Shown here: piece by piece, positions 1-10,117 of the stretch
Layout: each line of letters begins with the position of its first letter
Position numbering within the stretch: the first letter of the stretch is position 1
Assembly: GCA_963691705.1 (NCBI GenBank)
Contig: OY829540.1
Span: 68,930,367 to 68,994,366, forward strand
Reading direction: 5' to 3'
Length of the DNA stretch: 64,000 nt
Source: Viola odorata
Lineage: Eukaryota; Streptophyta; Magnoliopsida; Malpighiales; Violaceae
Program-made: the position numbers and the translations under genes
Notes under the pieces: generated by a model
What the model saw: the letters and a program-made list of their open reading frames with translations, nothing else
The model's database searches: none
What the model was told of the DNA's origin: nothing

Positions 1-669
1 GTCAAAATGTTTCTTCACTCTAGCATCATCATAGACTTGTTTAACAAGAGTAGTTTTCCCCAAGCCACCCATCCCTTCCACCGAAATGACTTTCGTCATT
101 GGCTCCCCATCAATCAGCCACTCAATTAGTTTTTCTTTGGAAGTGTCGATGCCAACAAGCTCACTTCCTTCTAGTAGGAGTGCATCACCCCGATGTTCAC
201 GCCACAAGTTTGAAGAACCAGAAGTTGAATCTTGATCTTGTTGGGTGCCTAATTCGTATCTCTTATAGCGCTCGCTGACATTGATGATCCTGGGTTTGAT
301 GTCTCTTATTTTGGAAGCAATTTGGTGGCGGTATTTCACATTCAAATCAAAACAAAAAGAGCTTGTGAAGCAACCAAGGAATCTGCCCCTGCCTCGGCCA
401 TCGCGTGCCAACCGAAGCATGAATTCATCAAGAACATCTTCGATGTCGAAAGCAATGTCCCTCACTTGATTCACCCAAACGGTGACTTGAGGCTCTGGTT
501 CTTCCATCACCTCTGCAGCACGCAAGAAGGTTGTCATTTGCTGCAGTTCGTCTCTGACATACTCTACATCTCCTCGAACCCCTCCCAATAAGTTCATCTC
601 CTTCTCAAGGATGACTCCTATCTTGGCAACTAAGAAGGATACCACAGCTTCTGCCATATCTATAAACAT
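1..669 (-). CDS. CC-NLR disease-resistance protein, N-terminal part (left paralogue, runs off the window)
   Basis: An uninterrupted frame of 223 codons reads from an ATG at 669 to base 1 and continues off the left edge. It encodes the Rx-type coiled-coil domain, with the DIEDVLDEF acidic motif near residue 75, then the start of NB-ARC with the P-loop GMGGLGKTT. A second in-frame ATG at 657 gives the start MAEAVV, which is more usual for this family; the choice is undecided. The protein is nearly the same as residues 1-223 of the complete NLR at 26291-29326, with about a dozen amino-acid differences. Such proteins are cytoplasmic ATP-binding switches that detect pathogen effectors. No lesion is visible here, but kinase-2, GLPL and LRR regions lie outside the window, so an intact gene cannot be claimed. 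Confidence 0.88.
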   Translation of the reverse strand, partial: MFIDMAEAVVSFLVAKIGVILEKEMNLLGGVRGDVEYVRDELQQMTTFLRAAEVMEEPEPQVTVWVNQVRDIAFDIEDVLDEFMLRLARDGRGRGRFLGCFTSSFCFDLNVKYRHQIASKIRDIKPRIINVSERYKRYELGTQQDQDSTSGSSNLWREHRGDALLLEGSELVGIDTSKEKLIEWLIDGEPMTKVISVEGMGGLGKTTLVKQVYDDARVKKHFD

Positions 670-1882
670 ATTCGAACCGGATTAATTTCCCACAGGAAAA
701 ATCAAAAGAGATAATATCTGTATATTCTACAAACATATAATTAGAACTACTGATGTAGAACTTGTGTATAATTTCACAAATCTAATTATAAAACCAGATC
801 GACAAAGTATCAATCATATTTATGAAAAGAAACTATTTAAATTAAAAGTACCAATAATCAACCAAAATTAACTGCTCACCTTGTAAAGAAGAAAATTTAA
901 CACAAATCGTGGGCTCTCTTCCTCCTTATTCCTCTACTTGGTTAGCTTTAATTTTGTGGAAGAAGAAGTATGTTATATTTTATATGGCTTCTGTGAAAGG
1001 AAAAGAAAAGTATAATGTCAAGCATCAAGCGTAGGATTGAAAAGAAAAGAAAAGTATAATGTCAAGCATCAAGCGTAGGTTCTATTCCAATGGCATATGA
1101 AGAAGGAAAGCAATTTGGCCTTGGGAATCACGCAACATGCATAAACAAGGAAGCCATGGACATGCATAAACAAATAAAGCATGATGAAATAATAAATCAA
1201 AGTTACCCTCACCCCTTCAAGAAATCTTATTTAGCAAACTCGCTTGATTCGCACTAGGAAAAAAAAAAGCTGGTTGTGAAAGAAAGCGAGCAGGAGGGAA
1301 AAAATATAGGTCTCTGCTCACCAGAAATTTGAAGACGACTGACTGCACAAATGGAAACATTCTTAAGTTATGCTTTAAATATATGAGTGGGTATATATAA
1401 GAAAGAGAGATTTTTTTAAAAGATAGAACTACATCTTAATCCTAGAAGGGTGTTTAATATCAAATCATATATGAGTTTAATTCATTTCATTAACAGAGCT
1501 CAATTAGAATTTTATTAATAAATGAACTCTAGTATTGGTATATCAATATAAAATTAAAAAAATTCAATTAAATTGAAATAAATATTATTGTTTGGTATAA
1601 TTAAGAAATGATTTCATTTTATTTATTTTACCATTATATCTCTAAATTAAAATTTACCCATAAAATCGTGAACAGGTGAAGAAAACTGCCATTAAATGAA
1701 ATAACTTCAATTAAATTAAAATAAATACTATTGTTTTGTATAATTAAGAAAACTGTGAAGAAAACTGCCATTAAATGAAATAACTTCTAGATGCGTATTG
1801 CACCAAAACATCAACACAATAGCTATCACACCTCAGTAAAAGCCAAAGTAGGAAGGCATAATTAGAAAATTGACTTGAAGAC
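670..1882. other. NLR upstream spacer with a local tandem duplication
   Basis: This is the promoter side of the left NLR and holds no gene I can support. It is AT-rich. Two related blocks repeat at about 1563-1710 and 1711-1790, each with a run resembling ataaatactattgtt followed by gaagaaaactgccattaaat. The right duplicate has only one short version near 30140-30175, so either the left expanded or the right lost bases. A tandem pair of tataatgtcaagcatcaagc lies at 1010-1075 and is shared with the right copy. Confidence 0.6.
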
Positions 1883-2080
1883 TGATAAACGGCCTAGAGG
1901 GGGGGTGAATAGGCAAATAAAAGGAAATAAAAATTCTAACACAAATGTAAATAATTTGAGTGCGGAAATTAGAATGTAAAAACACAAGTATGTATAGTGG
2001 TTCCAATTCCTCAATGAATTGTACTCCACTACCTAAGAGTCCTCCTCTTAGGATTTTGAACAACGAACACTTCGTTATTA

Positions 2081-2250
2081 CCTTGAGTTTTTACGGGTTC
2101 AACTCAAACCTTACACTTGGTTTTTCCGGGCTCAACCAACAAACCTTTCACCTTGGTTTTTGCGGGCTCAACCAATAAACCTTACACTTGGTTTTTGCGG
2201 GCTCAACCAACAAACCTTACAATGTGATTTTTCCGGGCTTAATCACAACC
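2081..2250. repeat. Tandem repeat of about 36 bp in the LTR
   Basis: About five imperfect units share the core cttggtttttgcgggctcaa, with variants in tttttccggg and tttttacggg. The same array is in the other LTR at 5849-6018. The open frame across it is only the by-product of a 36-bp period, not a protein gene. Confidence 0.85.
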
Positions 2251-2664
2251 TATCACAATCAAGATTACTTGACAAGAGAATGTTAAATAGCAACACAATT
2301 GGTGTACAAATAAACTATGTATGATTCAATAAATAACACCAATAAATGAACAAGAATACCTCAAAAGAAAGCTTAAACCTTACTTGAAATATGGACACAA
2401 GATTGAGTAAATTCGGATGTGAGAAGCTTGTGTTATGAAAGAATCAAGTTGAAGGTTTTGCAAAAACTCAGATTTTGGCTTTGAAAGAGTATGAGAGCTT
2501 TCTAAATCTTTCTTGTGTTTAATGTGTATTCTAGTTAAGTTCTAACTCATCTAGGATGAGTTATATATAGTGTAAGATCAGTGGATGATCAGACAAGAAA
2601 GTATGGAGCCAAAAAATCCGTTTGTAGTGGACAAAAGAGCTGTTTGAGAAACTAGCCGTTGGGC

Positions 2665-2879
2665 AAAACGCTATGGCGTTTTGGATAACGCTATAGCGTT
2701 TTGCTACTGAAGTTATTTCGTAACTTCAGAGGCAAAACGCTATGGCGTTTCTCAAAACGCTATGGCGTTTTCAAAACGCTATAGCGTTTTGAGAAACGCT
2801 ATAGCGTTTTGCTCCTGGACGAAATCCTTCGTTCCAGTAGCAAAACGCTATAGCGTTTTCACAAACGCTATGGCGTTTT
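2665..2879. repeat. Array of eight palindromic CpG units in the LTR
   Basis: Eight units of the form AAAACGCTATrGCGTTTT occur within 215 bp. Four are perfect palindromes (CTATAGCG core) and four have one changed base (CTATGGCG core). Between units 2 and 3 lies a further inverted repeat, gaagttatttcgtaacttc. The spacing is irregular. Clustered palindromes have been described in Sirevirus LTRs; their role is not settled. Confidence 0.92.
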
Positions 2880-3180
2880 AAGCCTGACGAAAATGCAAAA
2901 AAACCTTTCCGAAATTCATTTTCGCTAAAACCTTTTGACTCAAAAACTCTTGAGGTATTTAATGAACATTGATCAAGTGTTAAGTTGAATCATACTTACA
3001 TGATTGAAGTTCTAATGTACACTTGATCTTCTAGCTTGTGATATCTTGATTTGTTGCTTCTTTTCTTATTTGCTTGATCACAAACTACACACACTTTAAC
3101 TTCAAATTGCATTAGTAATACTAATTAGTTTGTGTGTCTAAAATCATCAAAACAAGAGTAAGTTGCCCTTGGGCTAACAA

Positions 3181-3436
3181 TCTCCCCCTTTTTGATGATG
3201 ACAACCACAAGCTAATTATAAATCATAATTGAACTAGCAATTGAAGTTGAAGTCAAATGGAGAAAACTTACATCTCCTATCTTTGCCAAAGGAATGCTCC
3301 CCCTACATAAAACATTAGTTGCACATAGAGCATAGCAAAGATTAAAAGTTTTGCTCCCCCTAAATCTTACCATTCTCCCCTTTGATGTAAGCTTTATTAC
3401 CAATATCTTCCCCTTAACTCATTCTCCCCCTTTGTC
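3181..3436 (-). promoter_or_regulatory. Cluster of polypurine tracts before the 3' LTR
   Basis: On the minus strand at least five purine runs rich in GGGGGAG or GGGGAGA occur. On the plus strand they read tctccccctttttg (3181), gctccccctac (3297), gctccccctaaatc (3352), ttctcccctttgatg (3373) and ttctccccctttgtc (3421). The one at 3181 directly abuts the LTR and is the expected plus-strand primer. Extra copies upstream are a reported Sirevirus trait. Confidence 0.8.
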
Positions 3437-3759
3437 ATTAGCAAAAAGGGAAAAAAAATAGGAGGTCCAAAAGATCAAATAAGGAGTAAAGAAAGGAGCA
3501 AGCAAAGATCAAATCCAAAAATACTTTAACAAGTATTAAGATCAAACAATTATCCAATCCAAAGATGAATATCAACAAAAAGATAAAGAGAGGATAATCA
3601 AAATTATACTTGTCGGTTTTCCCTTGGGCTACCAATAGCAAAATTACAAAATAATTTACCAAAAGGGTGAGCATCGATTCATCACCCGACTTGTGCCACG
3701 AATACCCTACATATATTTCATTTATCTTCAAGGGGTTTCCGGCACACCTACAAAACAAA

Positions 3760-5589
3760 TCATTTCACTTTTGGTACCCAAATCCGTTTGGGTCCTTCCA
3801 AGTTAGCATATGCACTCTTTTGTGCCCACATTTGTTTTGCATAAACATGTCCTTTACGAATAAAGCAAAAATATGCCAAATGACCATTCTTATGACAATA
3901 GTCACAATTATACAAAGGTCTAGCATGTGATTGATTCGAAGAACTAGCATGATCACAATTTTTTGCTTTACCAAACGATGTTTTGGAATTATTCATGCGA
4001 GAAGAGTGATCAAAACCAATACCCTTTTTATCATTTTTAATCGTTTGATTATTTATGCAATCTTTTTGATTTTTAGCACTTTGAATGATTTTAGCTAAAG
4101 TAGCTTCAAGAGTTTTAATCTTTTCATTTAAATCAAAAATCTCTTTAGTGAATTTCTCACAAGATTCACAAATAGTTCCCTTGTTCTTATCTTATTTACT
4201 AGAGAGCAAATTTGTTAGAGAAATATTTTCATTTTTAGTATCTTCTAACAACCATTTCACATCATTAAGCTCATTAGTTAAAGAATTATTCAATGATTCT
4301 AACTTGCTAATTTCATCTTTAACATTGTCTAACTCTTTAGCAAGTTTCACATTTTTCTTATTGGATGTGTCAAAATCTATGTATAAATTGCTAAAGGCAA
4401 GTTTCAGCTCATCAATATTGCATTCACTATCGGAATTGCATGAACTAACCTCATTATCGCTTTGGGCCATAAAACAAGAATTCAAGCCGCCATTTGGTGA
4501 AGAGCTTTGATAATCTTCATCAATCATAAAAGGATCATCACTATCCGTGTTAGCAAAATAACACAAGTTTGAGATTTCATCTTCGGATGAAGAACTTGAA
4601 TTTTGACCGCTACACGACTCATCATCATCATCCCAAGTAGTGGCTTTCAATGCTCTTCTATGAGACTTGTCTCTAGATTCTCTCTTCACATGTCTTTTCT
4701 TCTTCTCACGATTTGGACACTCACTCTTAACATGTCCTGGCTTTTCACATCCATAGCAAACAACATCATCATTTTTAAATTTGGATTTAGAGGAGTTAGA
4801 ATGCTTACCTTTGTAGTTTCTTGAATTTTTCAAGAAATTCTTATAATGCTTATTGAAGAGGGCAAGTGATTCTTCATCTCCTTCAGCCTTGCTAACAAAT
4901 GCTATATTGTTGCTCTTGACATTTTGCACTTCCGGTTCACCCATTTTGAGTTTGTGCTCAAATGCCGTAAGAGAGCCAACAAGTTGAGAGAATGTGGGTT
5001 TCTTTTCTAGTTCATCAAAAATAGAAGTCTTGGCATTCCAAGAGTTAGGTAAAATACTAAGGAGTTTTCTTACCATCTCCTCATCACTAGGAGTCCAACC
5101 AAGAGTTCCCATAGTATTGCAAATATTTTGAATTCTAGTGCTTAAATCATAAATAGTCTCACCACTCTTCATACCTAGTAGTTCATACTCACGTTTGAGT
5201 GTGTTGAGACGGATGTTTCTAACTTGAGGAGTGCCTTCATGTGCCGTCTCCAAAGTTTCCCAAACATCTTTAGACAATTTACAAGCACTAACACGATTAA
5301 ATTCATTTTGAGAAATTGCACAAAATAAAGCAAACCTTGCCTTGTCTTCACTTTGCTTTCTTGCGACTGATGCGGCTGGCCATCTAGCAAACGGAAGAGC
5401 TTTTATTGATCCATCTTCAGCAGCTGGTTCCATGGGAGTTTCAAATCCATGTAGAACACAATCTAGCATAATTTGATCTTGTCCACCTAGGAAGGCTATC
5501 ATCTTTGTCTTCCATTGCAAGTAGTTGTTTCCATCAAGAAATGGTGGACGGTTGAGTGCAGCACTTACATAAAGTCCCTCTTGAGCCAT
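3760..5589 (-). pseudogene. gag: gag of the Sirevirus-like element, with one in-frame stop
   Basis: The frame starts at ATG 5589, 60 bp inside the LTR, and runs 465 codons to a TAA at 4192-4194. It then stays open in the same frame for another 143 codons to a stop at 3760. The first part is a Copia-type Gag: a UBN2-like nucleocapsid region (residues 1-220), a CCHC zinc knuckle CYGCEKPGHVKSEC (278-291), a basic Ser/Asp-rich stretch and a coiled-coil-like tail. The part after the stop holds a second knuckle (CDYCHKNGHLAYFC) and ends in a WVPK motif that in full elements lies just before protease. Coding stops there, with no protease active site. The TAA may be a simple nonsense mutation or may be read through; the sequence does not decide. 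Confidence 0.85.
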
Positions 5590-5634
5590 TTGATCTTTTA
5601 CTTGAGGCGATTAAACCTACAAAACAAGTACCTT

Positions 5635-5646
5635 GCTCCGCTACCA
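5635..5646 (-). promoter_or_regulatory. Primer-binding site of the Sirevirus-like element
   Basis: Two bases inside the 5' LTR (minus strand) lies TGGTAGCGGAGC. It differs at TAGCG from TGGTATCAGAGC, the complement of the plant initiator tRNA-Met 3' end. The Copia element at 9066 uses the same variant. Confidence 0.7.
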
Positions 5647-5648
5647 AT

Positions 5649-6947
5649 TGATAAACGTGGCCTAGAGGGGGGGTGAATAGGCAAATAAAAGGAAATAAAA
5701 ATTCTAACACAAATGTAAATAATTTGAGTGCGGAAATTAGAATGTAAAAACACAAGTATGTATAGTGGTTCCAATTCCTCAATGAATTGTACTCCACTAC
5801 CTAAGAGTCCTCCTCTTAGGATTTTGAACAACGAACACTTCGTTATTACCTTGAGTTTTTACGGGTTCAACTCAAACCTTACACTTGGTTTTTCCGGGCT
5901 CAACCAACAAACCTTTCACCTTGGTTTTTGCGGGCTCAACCAATAAACCTTACACTTGGTTTTTGCGGGCTCAACCAACAAACCTTACAATGTGATTTTT
6001 CCGGGCTTAATCACAACCTATCACAATCAAGATTACTTGACAAGAGAATGTTAAATAGCAACACAATTGGTGTACAAATAAACTATGTATGATTCAATAA
6101 ATAACACCAATAAATGAACAAGAATACCTCAAAAGAAAGCTTAAACCTTACTTGAAATATGGACACAAGATTGAGTAAATTCGGATGTGAGAAGCTTGTG
6201 TTATGAAAGAATCAAGTTGAAGGTTTTGCAAAAACTCAGATTTTGGCTTTGAAAGAGTATGAGAGCTTTCTAAATCTTTCTTGTGTTTAATGTGTATTCT
6301 AGTTAAGTTCTAACTCATCTAGGATGAGTTATATATAGTGTAAGATCAGTGGATGATCAGACAAGAAAGTATGGAGCCAAAAAATCCGTTTGTAGTGGAC
6401 AAAAGAGCTGTTTGAGAAACTAGCCGTTGGGCAAAACGCTATGGCGTTTTGGATAACGCTATAGCGTTTTGCTACTGAAGTTATTTCGTAACTTCAGAGG
6501 CAAAACGCTATGGCGTTTCTCAAAACGCTATGGCGTTTTCAAAACGCTATAGCGTTTTGAGAAACGCTATAGCGTTTTGCTCCTGGACGAAATCCTTCGT
6601 TCCAGTAGCAAAACGCTATAGCGTTTTCACAAACGCTATGGCGTTTTAAGCCTGACGAAAATGCAAAAAAACCTTTCCGAAATTCATTTTCGCTAAAACC
6701 TTTTGACTCAAAAACTCTTGAGGTATTTAATGAACATTGATCAAGTGTTAAGTTGAATCATACTTACATGATTGAAGTTCTAATGTACACTTGATCTTCT
6801 AGCTTGTGATATCTTGATTTGTTGCTTCTTTTCTTATTTGCTTGATCACAAACTACACACACTTTAACTTCAAATTGCATTAGTAATACTAATTAGTTTG
6901 TGTGTCTAAAATCATCAAAACAAGAGTAAGTTGCCCTTGGGCTAACA
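5649..6947 (-). repeat. LTR of the Sirevirus-like element (5' LTR in element orientation)
   Basis: 1,299 bp, TG...CA, matching 1883-3179 with one 2-bp indel. As the 5' LTR on the minus strand it should hold the element's promoter. It carries the same tandem repeats (5849-6018) and palindrome array (6433-6647). Confidence 0.95.
6433..6647. repeat. Second copy of the eight-unit palindrome array
   Basis: Base for base the same as 2665-2879 as far as can be read. It lies about 300 bp inside the transcription-start side of the element's 5' LTR. Confidence 0.92.
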
Positions 6948-7019
6948 AAGACTTCCAAAGCATCAGTATATAAAAATATCACATAGCCCCTTAAATCTCC
7001 CTAAGCAATAGCAAAATCC

Positions 7020-8619
7020 CCGAAATGCACAGTTTCCCCTCCCCGTAAAACTGCCAACAAAATGTGAAGATTCTGGAATAGAAAAATGGAAGGTAGTCGA
7101 AATCATCAGTGTTATCTGGATTCATTATGGCAGCAACAGCATGCCTTGCTGATTTTCGGGCTGCGTCCACATGCTACGAGTCTCACCGAATACTTTCACT
7201 GGAAAGGCTGCAACATCCCCAATTGCATACACTGAGCTGTTACTAGTCTGCATTTTCCCATTTACTTTGATCCTTCCCTTCTCCAAAGTTAATTGCCCTT
7301 CAAAGAGGCTTGTGTTTGCACGTATCCCTATTCCAAAAACAACCATGTCCGCAGGTAGGCGATTTCCATCTCTAAGATTAACAGCTGTAAGCTGTAACCT
7401 GCAGAAATGAACTGATAAGGCCGAAGTAATGGATCCATTTTCTGGGAGAAACATCTCAATTGCAGGCATGCTGTGGAGTGTTATATTTACAGTAATTAGT
7501 ATTATAGTTCTGTCCATTATTTCCAAGAAACCCGCTGAGGTTCTTAGCATAACAGAGCTCAAGATAGATTCACTACCATTGCAAAGCCACAGAAGAATTA
7601 CCTTTCCATTGGAGTCAATATCAAAAGATGTAAGATAGTTCCGTTTACGAATTCTACTCCTTTAGATTTGTAAAAATCTTCATAATAACTAGCAATCTTG
7701 GGCGTGAACAAGCGAGCCACTGAAAGAGCAAGGCCATCAAAAACCATTATTCATATTTTTTGTGTGATTAGGATAGATAAGAGTCCCATAAATTGTGTGC
7801 TGGCAGAAAGCTAGTGTGGAATGGGGAAAAAAACAGAAATTCAACTGTTATTCAAAGAAGCAATTGGATAACTATAAACCAAGAGATATTTGGGATCTTT
7901 TAATTTAAATTGTTTATCCTATCATACGAAAACAGGTTTAAGGTCAGATTAGAACATGGTATTAGGACCACTTACTGCAATGTGCTTCTGGAAAAACCAC
8001 AGTCACATTTACTCTATTGGTGACCAAAGATGAAGCACACTCCATGCCTATGTAGCCACCACCGATGATAACAGCATTGCCACCAGCACAAGATTGCATC
8101 ACATCGAAAAGCCTGTTTGCATCAGCTACATCACGTAAATAACAAACATTTTCGGCATCTGATCCAGTCACCCCAAATTCTTCAAGCTTCAAAGGCTACA
8201 AACAACAAATTCAGCCATCAATTATGGATGATGGAAGGCGTGACGAAGCTGCAAAGCATGATAAGTTTCAGCCATCAAGCACAAATGGTGTAATGAAGAA
8301 AAGGGGCAAAAGTGGTTAGCTCTCTGTTTCTCCTTGAAGTGTGAACTAAATTTATTAGATCTAGAAATCAAGCAACTTCACTAAACACCACCAAACTAAC
8401 AAACAATTGCCAATATGGCCTAACAACAACATCTACCTAACTTAGGATATGCTTATACATAGATGATCCAAACATTCATAAACATTATTTTCGGCCACAG
8501 ATGAAAAGTTCAATTGAAACACTTGAGAAGTAAGTAAGTAAGGACCATGGAGGATGCGAAATTTTACCTTCTGGAAGTAAATAACCTTTGCTCAATGCAG
8601 GTCTCTCATAAGGCGCAAC
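7020..8619 (-). pseudogene. MDAR: Monodehydroascorbate reductase pseudogene (left copy)
   Basis: Exons on the minus strand match peroxisomal/cytosolic MDAR, the FAD/NAD(P)H flavoenzyme that recycles ascorbate. They are: the VAPYERPALSKGYLLPE exon (8568-8619, good splice sites); an exon with the NAD-binding motif VIIGGGYIGMECASSL (about 7975-8202); an ARLFTPKIASYYEDFY exon (about 7608-7722); and a C-terminal exon with VYAIGDVA and FDYLPFFYSRIFTF (about 7022-7402). The first exon and the exon between the first two listed are missing in both copies, so decay began before the duplication. Private lesions here are a 1-bp deletion near 7631, a 7-bp deletion near 7175 and an 8-bp loss near 7043. It cannot make MDAR. 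Confidence 0.87.
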
Positions 8620-8885
8620 CTGGAAGAGCCCACAAGAGGAATATATAAAATCAACACCTAACTGAGAGTTTACATATCCCTTTTACAGAAAAGTTTTAAA
8701 TATATATACAAGAAAAGGCATCACATTGATGAGTGGAGCACATTAAGCAGGAAAGATGATACTAATACCATCTCCTACTCTGTCGATGATATTTTAATAT
8801 CAATTCCATGTTGTTCCTTCTCATAGTCAGTCATAGGAGTAAACAGATTTTCAAATGCATACAATATATAGATGGTATTACAATA

Positions 8886-9065
8886 TGTTAGTGTGAGCTG
8901 CACATATTTCTTTATCTGTTAAGCTAACTATAAAATATATTTAGCTTGATATTTAGGGATGTGAATAGCTAATTAATAGGTTAATTATTAGGCTGATTAT
9001 TAAGCATGTACAACTTACTGCTTCTATATATGAAAGGCCTACCTCATATGAGAGTAAACTTGACA
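8886..9065 (+). repeat. 5' LTR of the Copia element
   Basis: 180 bp from TGTTAGTGTGAGCTG to acttgaca. It lacks about 15 bp and about 10 bp that the 3' LTR has. The primer-binding site follows directly. Confidence 0.93.
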
Positions 9066-9078
9066 TGGTAGCGGAGCC
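9066..9078 (+). promoter_or_regulatory. Primer-binding site of the Copia element
   Basis: TGGTAGCGGAGCC directly follows the LTR. It resembles the initiator-tRNA-Met complement apart from the TAGCG core, and matches the variant in the unrelated Sirevirus-like element at 5635-5646. Confidence 0.75.
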
Positions 9079-9220
9079 ATATCTCTGAAAATTTTAGTTT
9101 TTGGTATTCTTGACCTTGGTTAGTAACCTTGCTTTCATAGGGTTCTTTTCTGATATCTCGTGTTCTAGACATCTTGTGTTCTTGGTCGTCAATCTTGGTT
9201 TCCTTGTGGTACTCCTGAAG

Positions 9221-10117
9221 ATGACATCTGATTCTTTCAATGTTCGATTTACTGGGAAGAACTACTCTGCGTGGGAATTTCAGTTCCAAATCTTCGTCAA
9301 AGGGAAAGATATATGGGGTCTTGTGGATGGGAGTGACCCAGCTCCCACAGACCCAACCAAACTGCCAGCATGGCAGGTCAAAAACAATTGGGTTATGGCT
9401 TGGATAGTGGGGTCTGTTGACCCGCTTATCGTTCTTAGTCTGAAACCGTACAAGACTGCTCAGACTATGTGGGATTACCTAAAGAAGGTGTATCACCAAG
9501 ACAATACCGCAAGACGGTTCCAACTGGAATCTGATATCGCTCGTTACTCTCAAGGTCATCTCTCCATCCAGGAGTATTATTCTGGTTTTCTGAATTTGTG
9601 GTCAGAATATACTGACATTATCTATGCTAAGATACCTGCTGAATCTTTGTCTATTGTTCACCAAGTTCATGAGCAGAGCAAGCGGGATCAATTCTTGATG
9701 AAAGCTCGACCTGAGTTTGAGCCGGTTCGATCAAATCTGATGAATCGTGACCCTTCACCATCTTTGGATGTTTGCCTTGGAGAATTACTCTGTAAAGAGC
9801 AGCGTCTCTACACTCAAGACGGACTCAAGCAAGAGCAAAATGTTGCTGTCGCATTTGCAGCTCAAGGAACGGGAAGAGGACGAGATATGGGCAAGGTTCA
9901 ATGTTATAGCTGCAAAGAATATGGCCATATTGCCTCCCAATGTAGAAAGAAGTTCTGCAATTATTGCAAACAGCAAGGGCACATCATTAAGGAGTGTCCC
10001 ACTCGTCCACCAAACCTGAAAGATGCATGCATATCAAGCTGTAGTTGGCAGCCCTGCAACAGCAACAGCTTCAGAACACATGCCTATGTCTACTACTGTA
10101 CCTGTTCTCACCCCTGA
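9221..10117 (+). pseudogene. gag: Copia gag
   Basis: The likely start is the ATG at 9221 (MTSDSFNVRFTGKNYSAW); an upstream ATG at 9101 in the same frame would add 40 hydrophobic residues unlike any Gag. The N-terminal half is the Copia nucleocapsid region. Two CCHC zinc knuckles follow (CYSCKEYGHIASQC and CNYCKQQGHIIKEC, about 9903-10004). Just after the second, near 10015-10025, the reading frame changes from that of gag to that of protease, so the C-terminal residues up to 10117 are out of frame. Copia elements normally have one frame, so this is taken as a frameshift mutation. Confidence 0.88.

Larger units (their letters stand above)
1883..3179 (-). repeat. LTR of the Sirevirus-like element (3' LTR in element orientation)
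   Basis: 1,297 bp, TG...CA. It matches 5649-6947 throughout except that TG is missing after ataaacg near 1891. It contains a tandem repeat of about 36 bp (2081-2250) and eight palindromic CpG units (2665-2879). Confidence 0.95.
1883..6947 (-). mobile_element. Non-autonomous Sirevirus-like LTR retrotransposon coding only for Gag (TR-GAG type)
   Basis: The element is 5,065 bp, begins TG, ends CA, and is flanked by the 5-bp target duplication AAGAC (1878-1882 and 6948-6952). The uninterrupted site is preserved at about 30265. It reads on the minus strand: 5' LTR 6947-5649, primer-binding site, gag, several polypurine tracts, 3' LTR 3179-1883. No protease, integrase, reverse transcriptase or RNase H can be found in the 2.47-kb interior, so it must depend on enzymes from another element. 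Multiple polypurine tracts, CpG-rich palindromes in the LTR and the Gag type are known marks of the Sirevirus branch of Copia. The two LTRs show no substitution by eye, only a 2-bp indel, which implies a very recent insertion. Confidence 0.9.

Noticed and set aside
1960..2178. Open frame with repeated GLNQ-like words
   Set aside because: It is produced by a 36-bp tandem repeat in the LTR and exists in both LTRs; there is no start context or family match.
2653..2880. Regularly repeated palindromes that resemble a CRISPR array
   Set aside because: The units lie inside an LTR, spacing is irregular with no spacers of equal length, the array is duplicated in the other LTR, and the host is a plant.
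3438..3758. Minus-strand open frame after gag as an envelope-like protein
   Set aside because: 106 codons, hydrophobic and AT-driven, without a signal or family features; it lies in the non-coding region with polypurine tracts.
7125..7562. 145-codon frame as a functional MDAR protein
   Set aside because: It reads from intron into a mutated last exon and ends in a frameshifted tail after the 7-bp deletion.
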